A DNA stretch of 64,000 nucleotides, from contig NZ_JAJBBR010000002.1 in assembly GCF_020532555.1 (NCBI RefSeq), positions 372,001-436,000 of the forward strand, given 5' to 3'. Shown in pieces: positions 17,558 through 26,599 of this stretch. A program made the translations under genes and the position numbers. The notes under the pieces are model-generated. The model did no database searches. It had not been told where the DNA came from and worked only from the letters and a program-made list of their open reading frames with translations. The first letter of the stretch is position 1. The number at the start of each line of letters is the position of its first letter. The stretch is from Microvirga lenta (GTDB taxonomy: Bacteria > Pseudomonadota > Alphaproteobacteria > Rhizobiales > Beijerinckiaceae).

Positions 17558-20500
17558 CTACCAGCGCAGCCGCAACTGGGCGCCGACCGCGAACCGGCTC
17601 CACGGCTCATCGTCCTGCGCCGGGGCGAAAGCGTCGTTGTCCGAGGAGCGGGCATAGGACAGGGTGTGGTTGGCATAGAGCGCGAACGACGCCTGCGGAG
17701 CGAATTCGTAGGCGAGGCGCGCCGATGCATACGAGACGAAACCTCCGGTCCCGGGTTCGCTCCAGCCATAGCCGGCCGCCCCTTGAAGATCGTACGTCCA
17801 GCGCTCCGCCAATGTGCCGTAGAGCTGAATGCTCGCTTCGAGGGCTTGGTACCGGTCCGGATTCCAGTAGCCGTTGTCGAGCACCTTCGCGAAGTCGAAA
17901 GCCGTGTAGCGGGCGCCGATCCACAGGTAGGGATCGGCGCTGAGGCGCTTGGCGATTTCCGCCTGCCCCCAGAGGCGCTCGTTGCCGTCGGAATAATGGC
18001 TGTAGATGCCGCGGCCGCTGACGCGGAACGCGTTGTCGGGGGTGTAGTCGACGGCGAACTCGAAATCGTCCGCAAACACGTCGTTGACGATGGAACGCGA
18101 GTTCTCGTCCGGGTAGCGCCGGGCCAGGTTGATGTCGAGCCGGAGGGCATCGGACGGGATCAGGCTGAAGGTCGTCTCGTGCGTGAACGTCACGTCCTGA
18201 TCGTCGGACTCGTCCTCCAGGTTCAGGAAGAACGACGACTTGAACTCGAGGAAATCGTCGAACCGATGCCGCCCGGCCAGTCCGATGCTGTAGATATCGA
18301 CGGTGGGAAAGTCCCCGCCCTCGAAGTGCATGATTCGCCCCTGCGGCCCGAACTTCGTCAGGCCGTTGTTGAAGGTCAGCTCGTGAGAGAGCAGCAGGGT
18401 CGAGATCGCGAGGTCGTCCGAACGGCGCGCGTGCCATGCCTCGATGGTGGTCAGCGGGCGGCGTTCGAGGAAGAGCTGTTCGAGCAGTCTCTGGGCACCC
18501 TCGTCGCCGGGCTTACGCGCGAGAAGCGCTTCCGCATAGCTCTGCGACAGGTCCGGACGCCCCATCTCGCGCCGCGCCTGGGCGGCGATCATGAGCGTCG
18601 CGGGATTGCGATCCCCCCGCCGCCAGGAGAGGCTCGATGCGCGCCAGGGCAGCCCGTGGGCGGCCCATGGACCGCTCCGCGGTCGCAGCGCCGCGGAGCG
18701 CATCCGCGTTCGCCGGCTGGAGGCGCAGCACGGCCTCGAAATCCGCCAGCGCCGGCTTGTGCTCCGTGATGTCGTTGAGGGCATTGCCCCGGCCGATCAG
18801 GGCTTCCACATCGTTCGGGAAGGCCTGGAGGATCTCGGTGAACACTGGAATCGCCGCAGCCTGCTGGCCGCTCCAGGCAAGAGCACGGGCAAGACCGAGC
18901 TGCGCGTCGCGCCTCTCCTTGGGATCCAGATTCGGTCGCTGCAGGATTTCCTGGAACAGCGGGATGGCTCGCACCGGCTGACCGGCATAGAGCACCTGTT
19001 CGGCATATTCCCGCAGCAGCTCCTGCCGGCGCGCCGGCAGGACCGCGAAGGCGCGCTCGAACAGGGTCGCGGCCTCGGCACTGCGCCCCTGCCCCGCCGT
19101 CTGCCGGGCCGCCCCGACGAGAGCGTCGGACAGGGCCTTGCGGGCCTCGCTGTCCCGCGGGTTCTGACGCAGGATCGCCTGCCAGGCCGGGATCGCCTCG
19201 CGGTATTGGTTGCTCCACAGAAGGGCGAATGCGAGACCGCGCCGCAGGCGCTGATTTTCCTGCGGACTGCGATCGCCGGAGCGCAGCGCCTCGCGGTACA
19301 GCGGCACGGCCCTGGCGGGCTCCCCGGAATAGGCGATCTGATCCGCGTATTCCGGCAGCAATTCCTGCCGGCGTTGCGGCGCCGTATCGATGGCGCTGTG
19401 GAAGAAGTCCGCCGCCTGGGCATTGCGGGAGCGCTCGGCCGCCTGCCGCGCCGCGCCCACATAGGCGTCGGAAAGCGCCTTGCGCGCTTCGGCATCGTCG
19501 CGGTTCGCGCGCAGAATGTCGTTCCAGGCCTCGATCGCCTCCTGAAACGGGCTGCTCCACAGGAGCGCGAAGGCCAGCGCGCGGGTCGTCCGCCGACGCT
19601 CTTCGGACGAGAGATCCCCGCGGGACAGCACGTCCCGGTAGACCGGGACCGCCTTGCCCGGCTCGCCGGAATACGCGAGCTGATCGGCATATTCCCGCGC
19701 GATTTCGCGCCGCTTCGAAGGATCGAGGGCGATGGCCCGCTCGAACTGCGACACGGCCTCCTTGTTGGCGCCGCGGCCCGCGGCCGCCCGTGCGGCGGCA
19801 ATGGCGGCCTCGGCAGGCGTCGGCTGCGCGGGAGACGGCGTTCGCGCCGCGTCGGCTGTCGCGCCCGGCGTTCCGGAACCTGCCGGAGCCGGCCCGGTGC
19901 CGCCGCCGGCAGTGGCGGGCGGTCGCGCCGCCCCCGCCTGCGCATCCGCCAGACCTTTCCGAGCCTCCGGGTCGTCGGGTGCCTGCCGCACCACCTCCTC
20001 GAAGGCGGCGGCGGCCTCCGGGAACTGGCCGCTCCAGAGGAGGGCGAAGGCAAGACCCCGCCGGATCCGCCGCAGCTCCTGCTCGGACCGGCTGCCCTGG
20101 GACAGGGCCTCCCGGTAGAGCGGCACCGCCTGAGCCGGCTGGCCGGCATAGGCCAGTTGATCCGCGTATTCGGGAAGCAGCTCCGGCCGACGCTGCGGCG
20201 CCGTGTCGATGGCACGCCGGAAAGATCCGGCGGCGTCCGCATTGCGGGAACGCTCCGCTGCCTGACGCGCCGCGCCGACGAAGGCATCCGACAGCGCCTT
20301 GCGCGCCTCGGCGTCGCCGGGAGCGGCCTGCACGATCTGCTCCCAGGCGCGGATCGCCTCCTCGAACTGACTGCTCCACAGGAGCGCGAAGGCGAGATTG
20401 CGCGTCGTGCGCTGCCGTTCCTCGGGCGGCAGATCGGGCCTGCCGAGGATTTCACGATAGATCGGAACGGCCTGCTGCGGCTCGCCGGAATAAGCGAGCT

Positions 20501-21071
20501 GGTCGGCATATTCGCGGCCGATCTGCTGTCGCCTGGCAGGATCGAGTTCGAGCGCACGGCGGAACGACGCCACGGCCTCTCCGCTCTCGCCCCGCTCCGC
20601 AGCCGCGCGGGCCGCTCCGATGACGGCGTCCACCAAGGCGGTGCGCGCCTCCGCATCGCCCGGATTGGCGGCGGCGATCCGCTCCCACGCCTCGACGGCC
20701 TCCTCGAACTGGCTGCTCCAGAGGAGGGCAAAAGCCAGGCTTTTCTCGATTCTCCGCCGCGTGTCCTGGTCGAGGGCCTGATCGGCCAGGCGCTCCCGGT
20801 ACAGGGGAACCGCCTCGGCGGGCCGGCCCGAATAGGCCAGCTGATCCGCATATTCGACAAGCCACTCGCCGCGACGCCCGGGAGCGAGGCCGATGGCCTG
20901 CTCGAAAAGCCGGGCGGCCTCCCTGTTGTCGTTCGTGCCGGCGGCCCTGCGCGCGTCCTCCACGATCTCCTCGGGAGACTGCGCGAAGACCGGGGAAGCC
21001 GTGAGCCCCAACCCCAGAAGCACGAGCAGGCACGCGATTCGGGTGCGAAGGGCGGGCCTACATGGAAACAT
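17558..21071 (-). pseudogene. BcsC-like TPR/outer-membrane beta-barrel exopolysaccharide exporter, frameshifted
   Basis: Two frames join into one protein of about 1,170 residues, the length of BcsC. The first (to 18513) has a signal peptide (cleavage after 'SPVFA', residue 30), six TPR-bearing units and an Ala/Pro-rich linker (about 381-425). The second carries the last TPR and a barrel of about 320 residues rich in alternating aromatics, ending in Arg-Leu-Arg-Trp as outer-membrane proteins do. The break is a run of six C (18613-18618; six G on the coding strand). With five G the reading becomes ...LLAAGDRNPATLMIAAQARREMG..., restoring a TPR. Assembly error, slippage or a true mutation are all possible. 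Divergent from the GT2 synthase, it would form the periplasmic scaffold and export pore for the polymer. Confidence 0.85.
18666..20855 (-). repeat. Six tandem 114-residue (342-bp) TPR units in the BcsC-like gene
   Basis: Each unit contains 'EYADQLAYSG-P--AVPLYRE', then 'LAFALLWS-QF-EAI-AWE' and 'ARKALSDA-VGAARQAAE'. Unit starts fall at residues 73, 187, 301, 460, 574 and 689: exactly 114 residues apart except where the Pro/Ala linker adds 45, and 115 at the last step. Nucleotide similarity is high enough for recombination or misassembly between units. Confidence 0.85.
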
Positions 21072-21241
21072 AGATCGGGATCTCGAATCGCGAAGCAGAA
21101 GGAAGGTCTGGATTTCCAGTTATCTGGAATTGGCGCTTATAACAGGTAAAATTTAGTTCTCCCTGCCGATTGGTCCAGACAGATTTCTTCCATAACCTGA
21201 AGAGCGCCTATATCCCTCTTCGTTGGAGAGGGCGGCCTCTC

Positions 21242-23116
21242 GTGAATTTTCGCTTTCCGGAGACCTGTTGCTTGTCCCGCCCCGCCTCGCGTTTCCAGAC
21301 ACAGACCCCGTGGACGCCCCTCCCCTATTCGCCCTGGCACGAAACCCTGTGGCAGTTCCTGGCGACGGCGAGCCTGGTGTTCGGCACCTGGTACATCGGA
21401 TGGCGGTGGCTCGGGTCGATCAACTTCGATGCGCTGTGGTTCTCGGTGCCGCTCCTGATCGCGGAGACAGGGGCCTTCCTGGGCCTTGTCCTGTTCACCA
21501 TCAACCTGTGGTCCGCGAAGTCTCCGGCGCCCGGCCCTCTGCCCGCGAGCATCCGGGACTGTACGGACGACCCCGACATGCCCGACCGGCCGGTGACGGT
21601 GGACGTGTTCTTCGCCACCTATAGCGAGGATCCCGAGCTGGTGCGCCTGGGGCTGCACGATGCCAAGGCCTTCACCTACCCTCACCCCATCGACATCCAG
21701 ATCCACGTTTTGGACGACGGAAAGCGGCCCGCCATGCAGGCCGTCGCCGAAGAGGAGGGTGTGAACTACCTCACCCGCTCCGACAATGTGGGGTTCAAGG
21801 CCGGCAACCTGAGGAACGCCATGGCCTCGACCTCGGGCGACTTCATCCTGATCTGCGATGCCGACATGCGGCCCTTTCCGACCTTCCTGGAAGAGACCCT
21901 CGGCTATTTCCGCGATCCGAAGGTGGCCTGGGTGCAGACCCCACAATGGTTCTACGACGTTCCGCCCGGGGTGCCGCTTCCCGCCGCCCTCGAACGGTGG
22001 CTGGGCGGCGCCGGACGCGTCCTGGGGAAGGGTTTCGAGCGCATCTTCGGTCCGGTTCAGATCGGAGAGGACCCCTTCGCCAACGACCCTCAGCTCTTCT
22101 TCGACGTGATCCTGCGCCGGCGGAACTGGGCCAATGCCAGCTTCTGCTGCGGGGCCGGATCGATCCATCGGCGCGAAGCCGTCATGGAGGCGGCTCTCCG
22201 ACAGTGGTCGGATCAGGTCACCGCAGCCGCGGGACGCAACGAGGCCGCCGCCCGCCGCCTGACCGGCGAGGAGGCCATCGCCGATTCCATCCGCGACACG
22301 ATGCGCTGGCAGGGTGCGCTGGAGGAGGAATTCCAGCCCTACAAGTTCCACGTATCGGAGGACATCTACACCTCCATCGTGCTCCACGCCGACCGCGAGC
22401 GCGGGTGGAAGTCGGTCCTGCATCCGAAGGTGCAGGCCAGGATGCTGTCGCCCAACGACCTTCTGAGCTGGACCATCCAGCGCTTCAAATATGCGGGCGG
22501 CACCCTCGACATCATGGCCCACGACAACCCGCTGTTCCGGCGCGGGGGCCTGTCGCTTCCGCAGCGGCTCATGTACGGTTCGACGTTCTACTCGTACCTG
22601 TCGCCGCTGTGGAACGTGGTCTTCCTGTTCTCGCCGATCGTCTTTCTTTTCTCCGGCGTCCCGCCCGTCTCCGGCTACTCCCTCGACTTCTTCATCCACA
22701 TCGCGCCGTTCCTGCTGTTGAACGAGCTCTCCCAGCTCGTGGCGCTGTGGGGCAATTCCAACGCCAAGGGGCGGGCCTGGTATCTCGCCATGTTCCCGCT
22801 GAACCTCCAGGCTCTGTGGACGGTAGTCCGGGGCAAGAAGATCTCGTTCCCGGTCACGCCCAAGGATCGGCAGGTGGGAAGCTATCCCCGCCTCGTGAAA
22901 TGGCAGATCGCGGTGGTCGTGCTGACCCTGACCGGCCTGATCTGGGGCTGGAGCGCGTTCGCCGCCGGACGGGAGGGCTATTCGCTCGGGGCCATGATCG
23001 CCAACACCGTATGGGGCATCAGCAACGCGCTGGCGATGGTTCCAATGATCAAAGCCGCCTTCTGGCAGCCGGACCCGGTCTACGAAGCCGCAATCGTGGA
23101 GGGAGCAACATCGTGA
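21242..23116 (+). CDS. BcsA-like family 2 processive glycosyltransferase (polysaccharide synthase)
   Basis: About 624 residues from a GTG with a GGAGAG box 11 nt upstream; the frame opens earlier at a TTG without RBS, so the N-terminus is uncertain. Two N-terminal helices, a GT2 domain and about five C-terminal helices give the cellulose-synthase layout. Catalytic elements: Asp pair in 'VLDDGK', 'DAD' in 'LICDADMRP', and 'SED' (in place of TED) in 'HVSEDIYTS'. The QxxRW position reads Gln-Arg-Phe-Lys-Tyr, a variant. The 'FCCGAGSIHRREA' loop is FxCGTxA-like. There is no PilZ domain after the last helices, so no BcsA-type c-di-GMP site. Inner-membrane synthase of a beta-linked polymer, probably not standard cellulose. 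Confidence 0.88.
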   Translation: MNFRFPETCCLSRPASRFQTQTPWTPLPYSPWHETLWQFLATASLVFGTWYIGWRWLGSINFDALWFSVPLLIAETGAFLGLVLFTINLWSAKSPAPGPLPASIRDCTDDPDMPDRPVTVDVFFATYSEDPELVRLGLHDAKAFTYPHPIDIQIHVLDDGKRPAMQAVAEEEGVNYLTRSDNVGFKAGNLRNAMASTSGDFILICDADMRPFPTFLEETLGYFRDPKVAWVQTPQWFYDVPPGVPLPAALERWLGGAGRVLGKGFERIFGPVQIGEDPFANDPQLFFDVILRRRNWANASFCCGAGSIHRREAVMEAALRQWSDQVTAAAGRNEAAARRLTGEEAIADSIRDTMRWQGALEEEFQPYKFHVSEDIYTSIVLHADRERGWKSVLHPKVQARMLSPNDLLSWTIQRFKYAGGTLDIMAHDNPLFRRGGLSLPQRLMYGSTFYSYLSPLWNVVFLFSPIVFLFSGVPPVSGYSLDFFIHIAPFLLLNELSQLVALWGNSNAKGRAWYLAMFPLNLQALWTVVRGKKISFPVTPKDRQVGSYPRLVKWQIAVVVLTLTGLIWGWSAFAAGREGYSLGAMIANTVWGISNALAMVPMIKAAFWQPDPVYEAAIVEGATS

Positions 23117-23261
23117 TCCGGCAGGAGCTTTTCCCAGTCACGGACCCTGGAGACATCGATTCCGCCATGCTACCCACCCCGCAGCGGCGGCAAGGCCTGC
23201 GGGATCCCAGCCGAATTCCCTGCCCTGGCTTCCGGAGCCTCCTTCCGGTGGAGACGATACG

Positions 23262-23726
23262 GTGACTTTCAAGGACGGTCTTCTCAAGGCGCGCGGACAG
23301 ATCACCTTCGTTCTGGCGCTGGCGATTTCCACTGGCATCATCATCTATCTCGAGGCTTTGGACACGGAACAGCGGATCCAGGCGCGGGTCGCCGCCGAAC
23401 TGGCGCAACGCGATGCGGCTTCGGCATCCGCCCCTCCGGCTCTTCAGGCGGCGGTCCGGTCGGCCCTGCGCCGGTCCGAAGAGGTCTACGCGCGGGAGCC
23501 CCGCGCCGACGAGGCCAGGGCCGGACTGCTCACGTCTTTCGCTGCCGCCGTGCAACTGGGCGTGATGGAGCCGGGCGATGCCCTCTCCCAGGTCCAGAGG
23601 ATCCTCGACGAGATGGAGCAGAACCGTGGCGAATCGAGCGCCTCGCTCGTTTCGGCGCTGGGCCTAGCGGCTGCAACCTTCCCGTCGCTGCAGGACCGCA
23701 TCGCGCGTCTTTCGCCCGCCTCATAG
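23262..23726 (+). CDS. Hypothetical membrane-anchored protein of the polysaccharide locus
   Basis: 154 residues with a GTG start preceded by GGAGA. One N-terminal transmembrane anchor (about residues 14-31, 'ITFVLALAISTGIIIYL') is followed by an Ala/Glu/Arg-rich, probably helical domain with no family I recognise. It lies 145 nt downstream of the synthase on the same strand, and no bcsB homologue is present, so a periplasmic accessory role for the synthase is possible. This is inference from position only. Confidence 0.65.
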   Translation: MTFKDGLLKARGQITFVLALAISTGIIIYLEALDTEQRIQARVAAELAQRDAASASAPPALQAAVRSALRRSEEVYAREPRADEARAGLLTSFAAAVQLGVMEPGDALSQVQRILDEMEQNRGESSASLVSALGLAAATFPSLQDRIARLSPAS

Positions 23727-23740
23727 CGCCCGGGAACGCC

Positions 23741-24184
23741 TCAACCTGCGGGCGCCTCGACCCGCTTGACCATGCGCAGCCGGTTCTCGCCGCTGCCCGC
23801 GCTGTATTCGACCTCGTCCATGTTCATGCGGATGAGCGCCAGCCCCATTCCTCCCTCGGGAACATCGTCGAGATTGGTTGCGTCGAACGAGAACAGGTCC
23901 TCCGAGGCCTGCTCGATGAGGCCCGCCTGCATCGGCGGCGCGTGATCGACGATCTCGATCACGACCCGGTCCGGATGAAGGCCGACGATCACCTGGACGT
24001 CCTGGCCCGGCTGCCCATGGTAGCCGTGCTTGATGACGTTGTTGATCGCCTCCACGACGCTGAGTTCGACCGCATCCGCCTCCTCCGCAGCAAGGAGGCC
24101 GGTGCAGACTCCGCGGACGGCGCGAGCGATATGCGCCACCTTGTCGAGATCGCTGTCGATCAGAAGGCTGATGGATGGGGCCAT
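23741..24184 (-). CDS. RsbW-like anti-sigma/serine kinase (HATPase_c_2)
   Basis: 147 residues. GHKL ATPase fold of the RsbW/SpoIIAB type: N-box 'VVEAINNVIKHGYHG' (near 45-60), G1 box 'IEIVDHAPPM' and G2-like 'EGGMGLALIRMNMDEV'. In partner switching it phosphorylates the STAS protein or sequesters a target. The ATG used follows the STAS stop by about 25 nt; an in-frame GTG six codons earlier is an alternative. It is the last gene of rsbU-rsbV-rsbW. The target (sigma factor or a polysaccharide component) is not encoded adjacently. Confidence 0.85.
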   Translation of the reverse strand: MAPSISLLIDSDLDKVAHIARAVRGVCTGLLAAEEADAVELSVVEAINNVIKHGYHGQPGQDVQVIVGLHPDRVVIEIVDHAPPMQAGLIEQASEDLFSFDATNLDDVPEGGMGLALIRMNMDEVEYSAGSGENRLRMVKRVEAPAG

Positions 24185-24209
24185 TCCGGTTTCTCGGCTC
24201 ACATAGGCA

Positions 24210-24551
24210 TCAGGCCGAAAGCTGCTCGACGGCGGCATCGACCGTGTCGTGCAGGGCGAAGACCTTGTCCATGCGCGTGAGGGTGAAGAGGCGGCTGACC
24301 GCCCCCTTGGCGCCGGCCACGGCAAGACTTCCCCTCGGACCGAGGCGCTTGAGACAGGACACGATGGCACCGAGGCCGGAGCTGTCGACGAAGTCGACGC
24401 CGCTGAGATCGAGAACGAGTTGATGGTGCCCGTCGTCGATGCACCTCGTCATCTCGTCCTTGAAAAGCGGTGCCTTGCTGGCGTCGACGCGCTTCTCGGT
24501 GACGTGGACGACAAGCACATTGTTCCGGAGCTCAGAGGTGAGCATCGACAT
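24210..24551 (-). CDS. STAS-domain anti-sigma factor antagonist (RsbV/SpoIIAA-like)
   Basis: 113 residues, a single STAS domain. 'VDFVDSSGLGAIVSCLKRLG' contains the conserved phosphorylatable serine (DSSGLG). Dephosphorylated by the SpoIIE-type phosphatase encoded just upstream and rephosphorylated by the RsbW-like kinase, it would act as the switch. Its start overlaps the phosphatase gene by 20 nt, so expression is coupled. Confidence 0.9.
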   Translation of the reverse strand: MSMLTSELRNNVLVVHVTEKRVDASKAPLFKDEMTRCIDDGHHQLVLDLSGVDFVDSSGLGAIVSCLKRLGPRGSLAVAGAKGAVSRLFTLTRMDKVFALHDTVDAAVEQLSA

Positions 24552-26526
24552 TCGTCCTTTCGCTTAACCGTTCCAGCATCAGAACGCTCAGATCGTCATC
24601 GAGCCTTTCAGAGCCGCGCCATTTCCGCAAGACCCGGTCGAGGCTGTCGAGGAGAATGCCCGTCGACCCTTCGGCATGCTCGTGAACAAGCCCGCGCAGC
24701 CGCTCTTCCGAGAACTGCTCCCCCTCCCGGTTCTCGGCCTCCACGAGGCCGTCCGAATAGACCAGGAGGCGGTCGCCGGGCCGGAAGTCGAATTCCAGCG
24801 TCTCGTATGTGGCCGAAGAGATCATGCCGACGGGAAACCCGCCGTCGCCGATCGGTTCCACGATCCCGTCCGCCCGAAGGAGGAGCGGGGCCGGATGTCC
24901 GGCCTGAATGATCGCCGCGCGTTGCGCGCCAACGTCGATCTCGCCGACGACCATGGTGAAATACGGCAGCCCCTCCGGCCAGTCGGCATTGATCCGCTCC
25001 ACCAGAGTCTCCAAGCGCATTCCGTCGGGCCTCGTCAGGATCGCCTGGGACAGGATCTGATGCGACGCGACGGAGACGAGAGCCGCGGGCGCTCCATGCC
25101 CCGCCACGTCGATCTGGAAGAAGCCGATTCCGCCGTCGCTGCGCCGCACGACATTGTAGGTGTCGCCGGCAACCAGGCTCGATGGCCGGAACAGACCGCA
25201 ATACCGAACGTCTCCCAGGGTCGAAGGAGGCGGCAGCATCGTCGTCTGAATCACGGCCGCCGCCTCGAGGTCCTTTCGCAGCTGACGGTAGGCGTCCTTC
25301 AGGCGGGCGTGCAGCATCTGCTTGTCCTGCTGAGAGCGCTGCCGCCGGATCGCATTGGCCTTGAAGACGCGCAGGGCATCGCTCATCTCCCCGATCTCGT
25401 CGGACCGGGTCTGGCGAGGCAGCGGAGCCGACAGGTCGTTCTCCGCCAGCCGCAGCATGGCGCTGCTCAGAGCCTCCAGCGGCCGGACGACCCGCAGGCG
25501 CACGACGAGAGCACTGGCGAGAACGGCCCCGAAACCGCAGAGCAGAAGAATGCTCCACAGGAACACCGAACGCCGTGACTGAGCAAGCTCCAGATCGAGA
25601 CGGTCCCGCGAGCTGCGCAGCAGTTCCTGCTGCATGTTGGCGATGCTGCGCAAGCCCTGCCGGGCGATCTCGTACCATTCCTGGGCACTGATGGCGGGGC
25701 GGGTCTGGCTTTGAAGTGCGTTCGACAACGTTTGCTGAACAGGGCTCAGCGTCGTGTCGTACTTCGCGTGAGCGGCCGAAATGGCCTCCCTGACGCTCGG
25801 GCTCAAGGGTGCCGTCAATTGGCTCTGGATCAGCTCCCAAGCGAGATCCGCCCGCCCGACATTGCGGCCGACGGCTTCGAGCTCGGCCGGGTTGATCTCG
25901 CCGGGACGAGACAGGGCCCATGTGAGGATGGCCTGATTTCGGGCGATGCTCTCGCTGAGGACGCCGCCATAGGTCCGCAGAACCGCCTCGGCGCGCAGGG
26001 CAGGATCCTGGGGCCGCTCCTGCTGCAACAATGTGAGGCGGAAGGACTGGACCTCGTCGATCAGGCGCGTCGCCTCCCGAAACCATCTTTGCACGGGTTC
26101 CGAGCCAGGGTTCTGCGGGTCGGCCGACAGATAGGCGTCGGCCTGTTGTCTCAGGGCGTCGAGGTCGCGGGCCACGCCCGAGAGCGAAGCCAAGCTGCGG
26201 GCCGGGTCACGCAGGTCGGAGCTCCGCTCGACGATTTCCTGCTCGGCCGCCTCCTGCGTGGCATCCACGCGGGCGCGCGCCTCCTGCAGTTCCTCCCGGT
26301 GCCTGGCATCGGCCTCGCCCGAGACGAGAAGCCTCACGGTTCGGCTTCGCTCCTGGGCAAGAGCGTTGGCGTTGAGCAGGAGGTGCTCCCGGACGGCATT
26401 GGACGCGACCATGCGCTGGGCCGCCTGATGCTGCAGGATCTCGGTCCGGATCTGGACCGAAACCGCCACGAGCAGAGCCACGCCGAGAAAGATCGTCAGG
26501 GTCAGCAGGATGTAGCGAATTTTCAT
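24532..26526 (-). CDS. Membrane sensor SpoIIE-type PP2C phosphatase with HAMP (RsbU-like)
   Basis: 664 residues. Transmembrane helix 1 (about 8-26), a helical extracytoplasmic sensor of about 290 residues, helix 2 (about 323-345), a HAMP domain, a short coiled coil, then a PP2C/SpoIIE domain from about 430 ('VAGDTYNVVRRSDGGIGFFQIDVAGHGAPAALVS', with Asp residues for Mn/Mg; 'LLVYSDGLVEAEN'). It probably responds to an external signal and dephosphorylates the STAS protein. First gene of the rsb unit, divergent from the GH10 gene across 73 nt. Confidence 0.92.
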   Translation of the reverse strand: MKIRYILLTLTIFLGVALLVAVSVQIRTEILQHQAAQRMVASNAVREHLLLNANALAQERSRTVRLLVSGEADARHREELQEARARVDATQEAAEQEIVERSSDLRDPARSLASLSGVARDLDALRQQADAYLSADPQNPGSEPVQRWFREATRLIDEVQSFRLTLLQQERPQDPALRAEAVLRTYGGVLSESIARNQAILTWALSRPGEINPAELEAVGRNVGRADLAWELIQSQLTAPLSPSVREAISAAHAKYDTTLSPVQQTLSNALQSQTRPAISAQEWYEIARQGLRSIANMQQELLRSSRDRLDLELAQSRRSVFLWSILLLCGFGAVLASALVVRLRVVRPLEALSSAMLRLAENDLSAPLPRQTRSDEIGEMSDALRVFKANAIRRQRSQQDKQMLHARLKDAYRQLRKDLEAAAVIQTTMLPPPSTLGDVRYCGLFRPSSLVAGDTYNVVRRSDGGIGFFQIDVAGHGAPAALVSVASHQILSQAILTRPDGMRLETLVERINADWPEGLPYFTMVVGEIDVGAQRAAIIQAGHPAPLLLRADGIVEPIGDGGFPVGMISSATYETLEFDFRPGDRLLVYSDGLVEAENREGEQFSEERLRGLVHEHAEGSTGILLDSLDRVLRKWRGSERLDDDLSVLMLERLSERTNVDAHL

Positions 26527-26599
26527 GGGGGACGAGATATGACGGCAGCGAACGCTTTATTGTGACAGAACCGCCGATATCTCATACCGGCATGGGACG

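Noticed and set aside
18591..21149. An 852-codon open frame on the plus strand opposite the TPR gene
   Set aside because: It is antisense to a repetitive, high-GC coding region, has no domain, and its repeats simply mirror the 342-bp TPR units.
23726..23755. 7-bp hairpin GCGCCCG/CGGGCGC between the small membrane protein and the RsbW gene
   Set aside because: Loop of 16 nt, no U-tract and extension into coding sequence on the minus-strand side; expected by chance in such GC-rich DNA.
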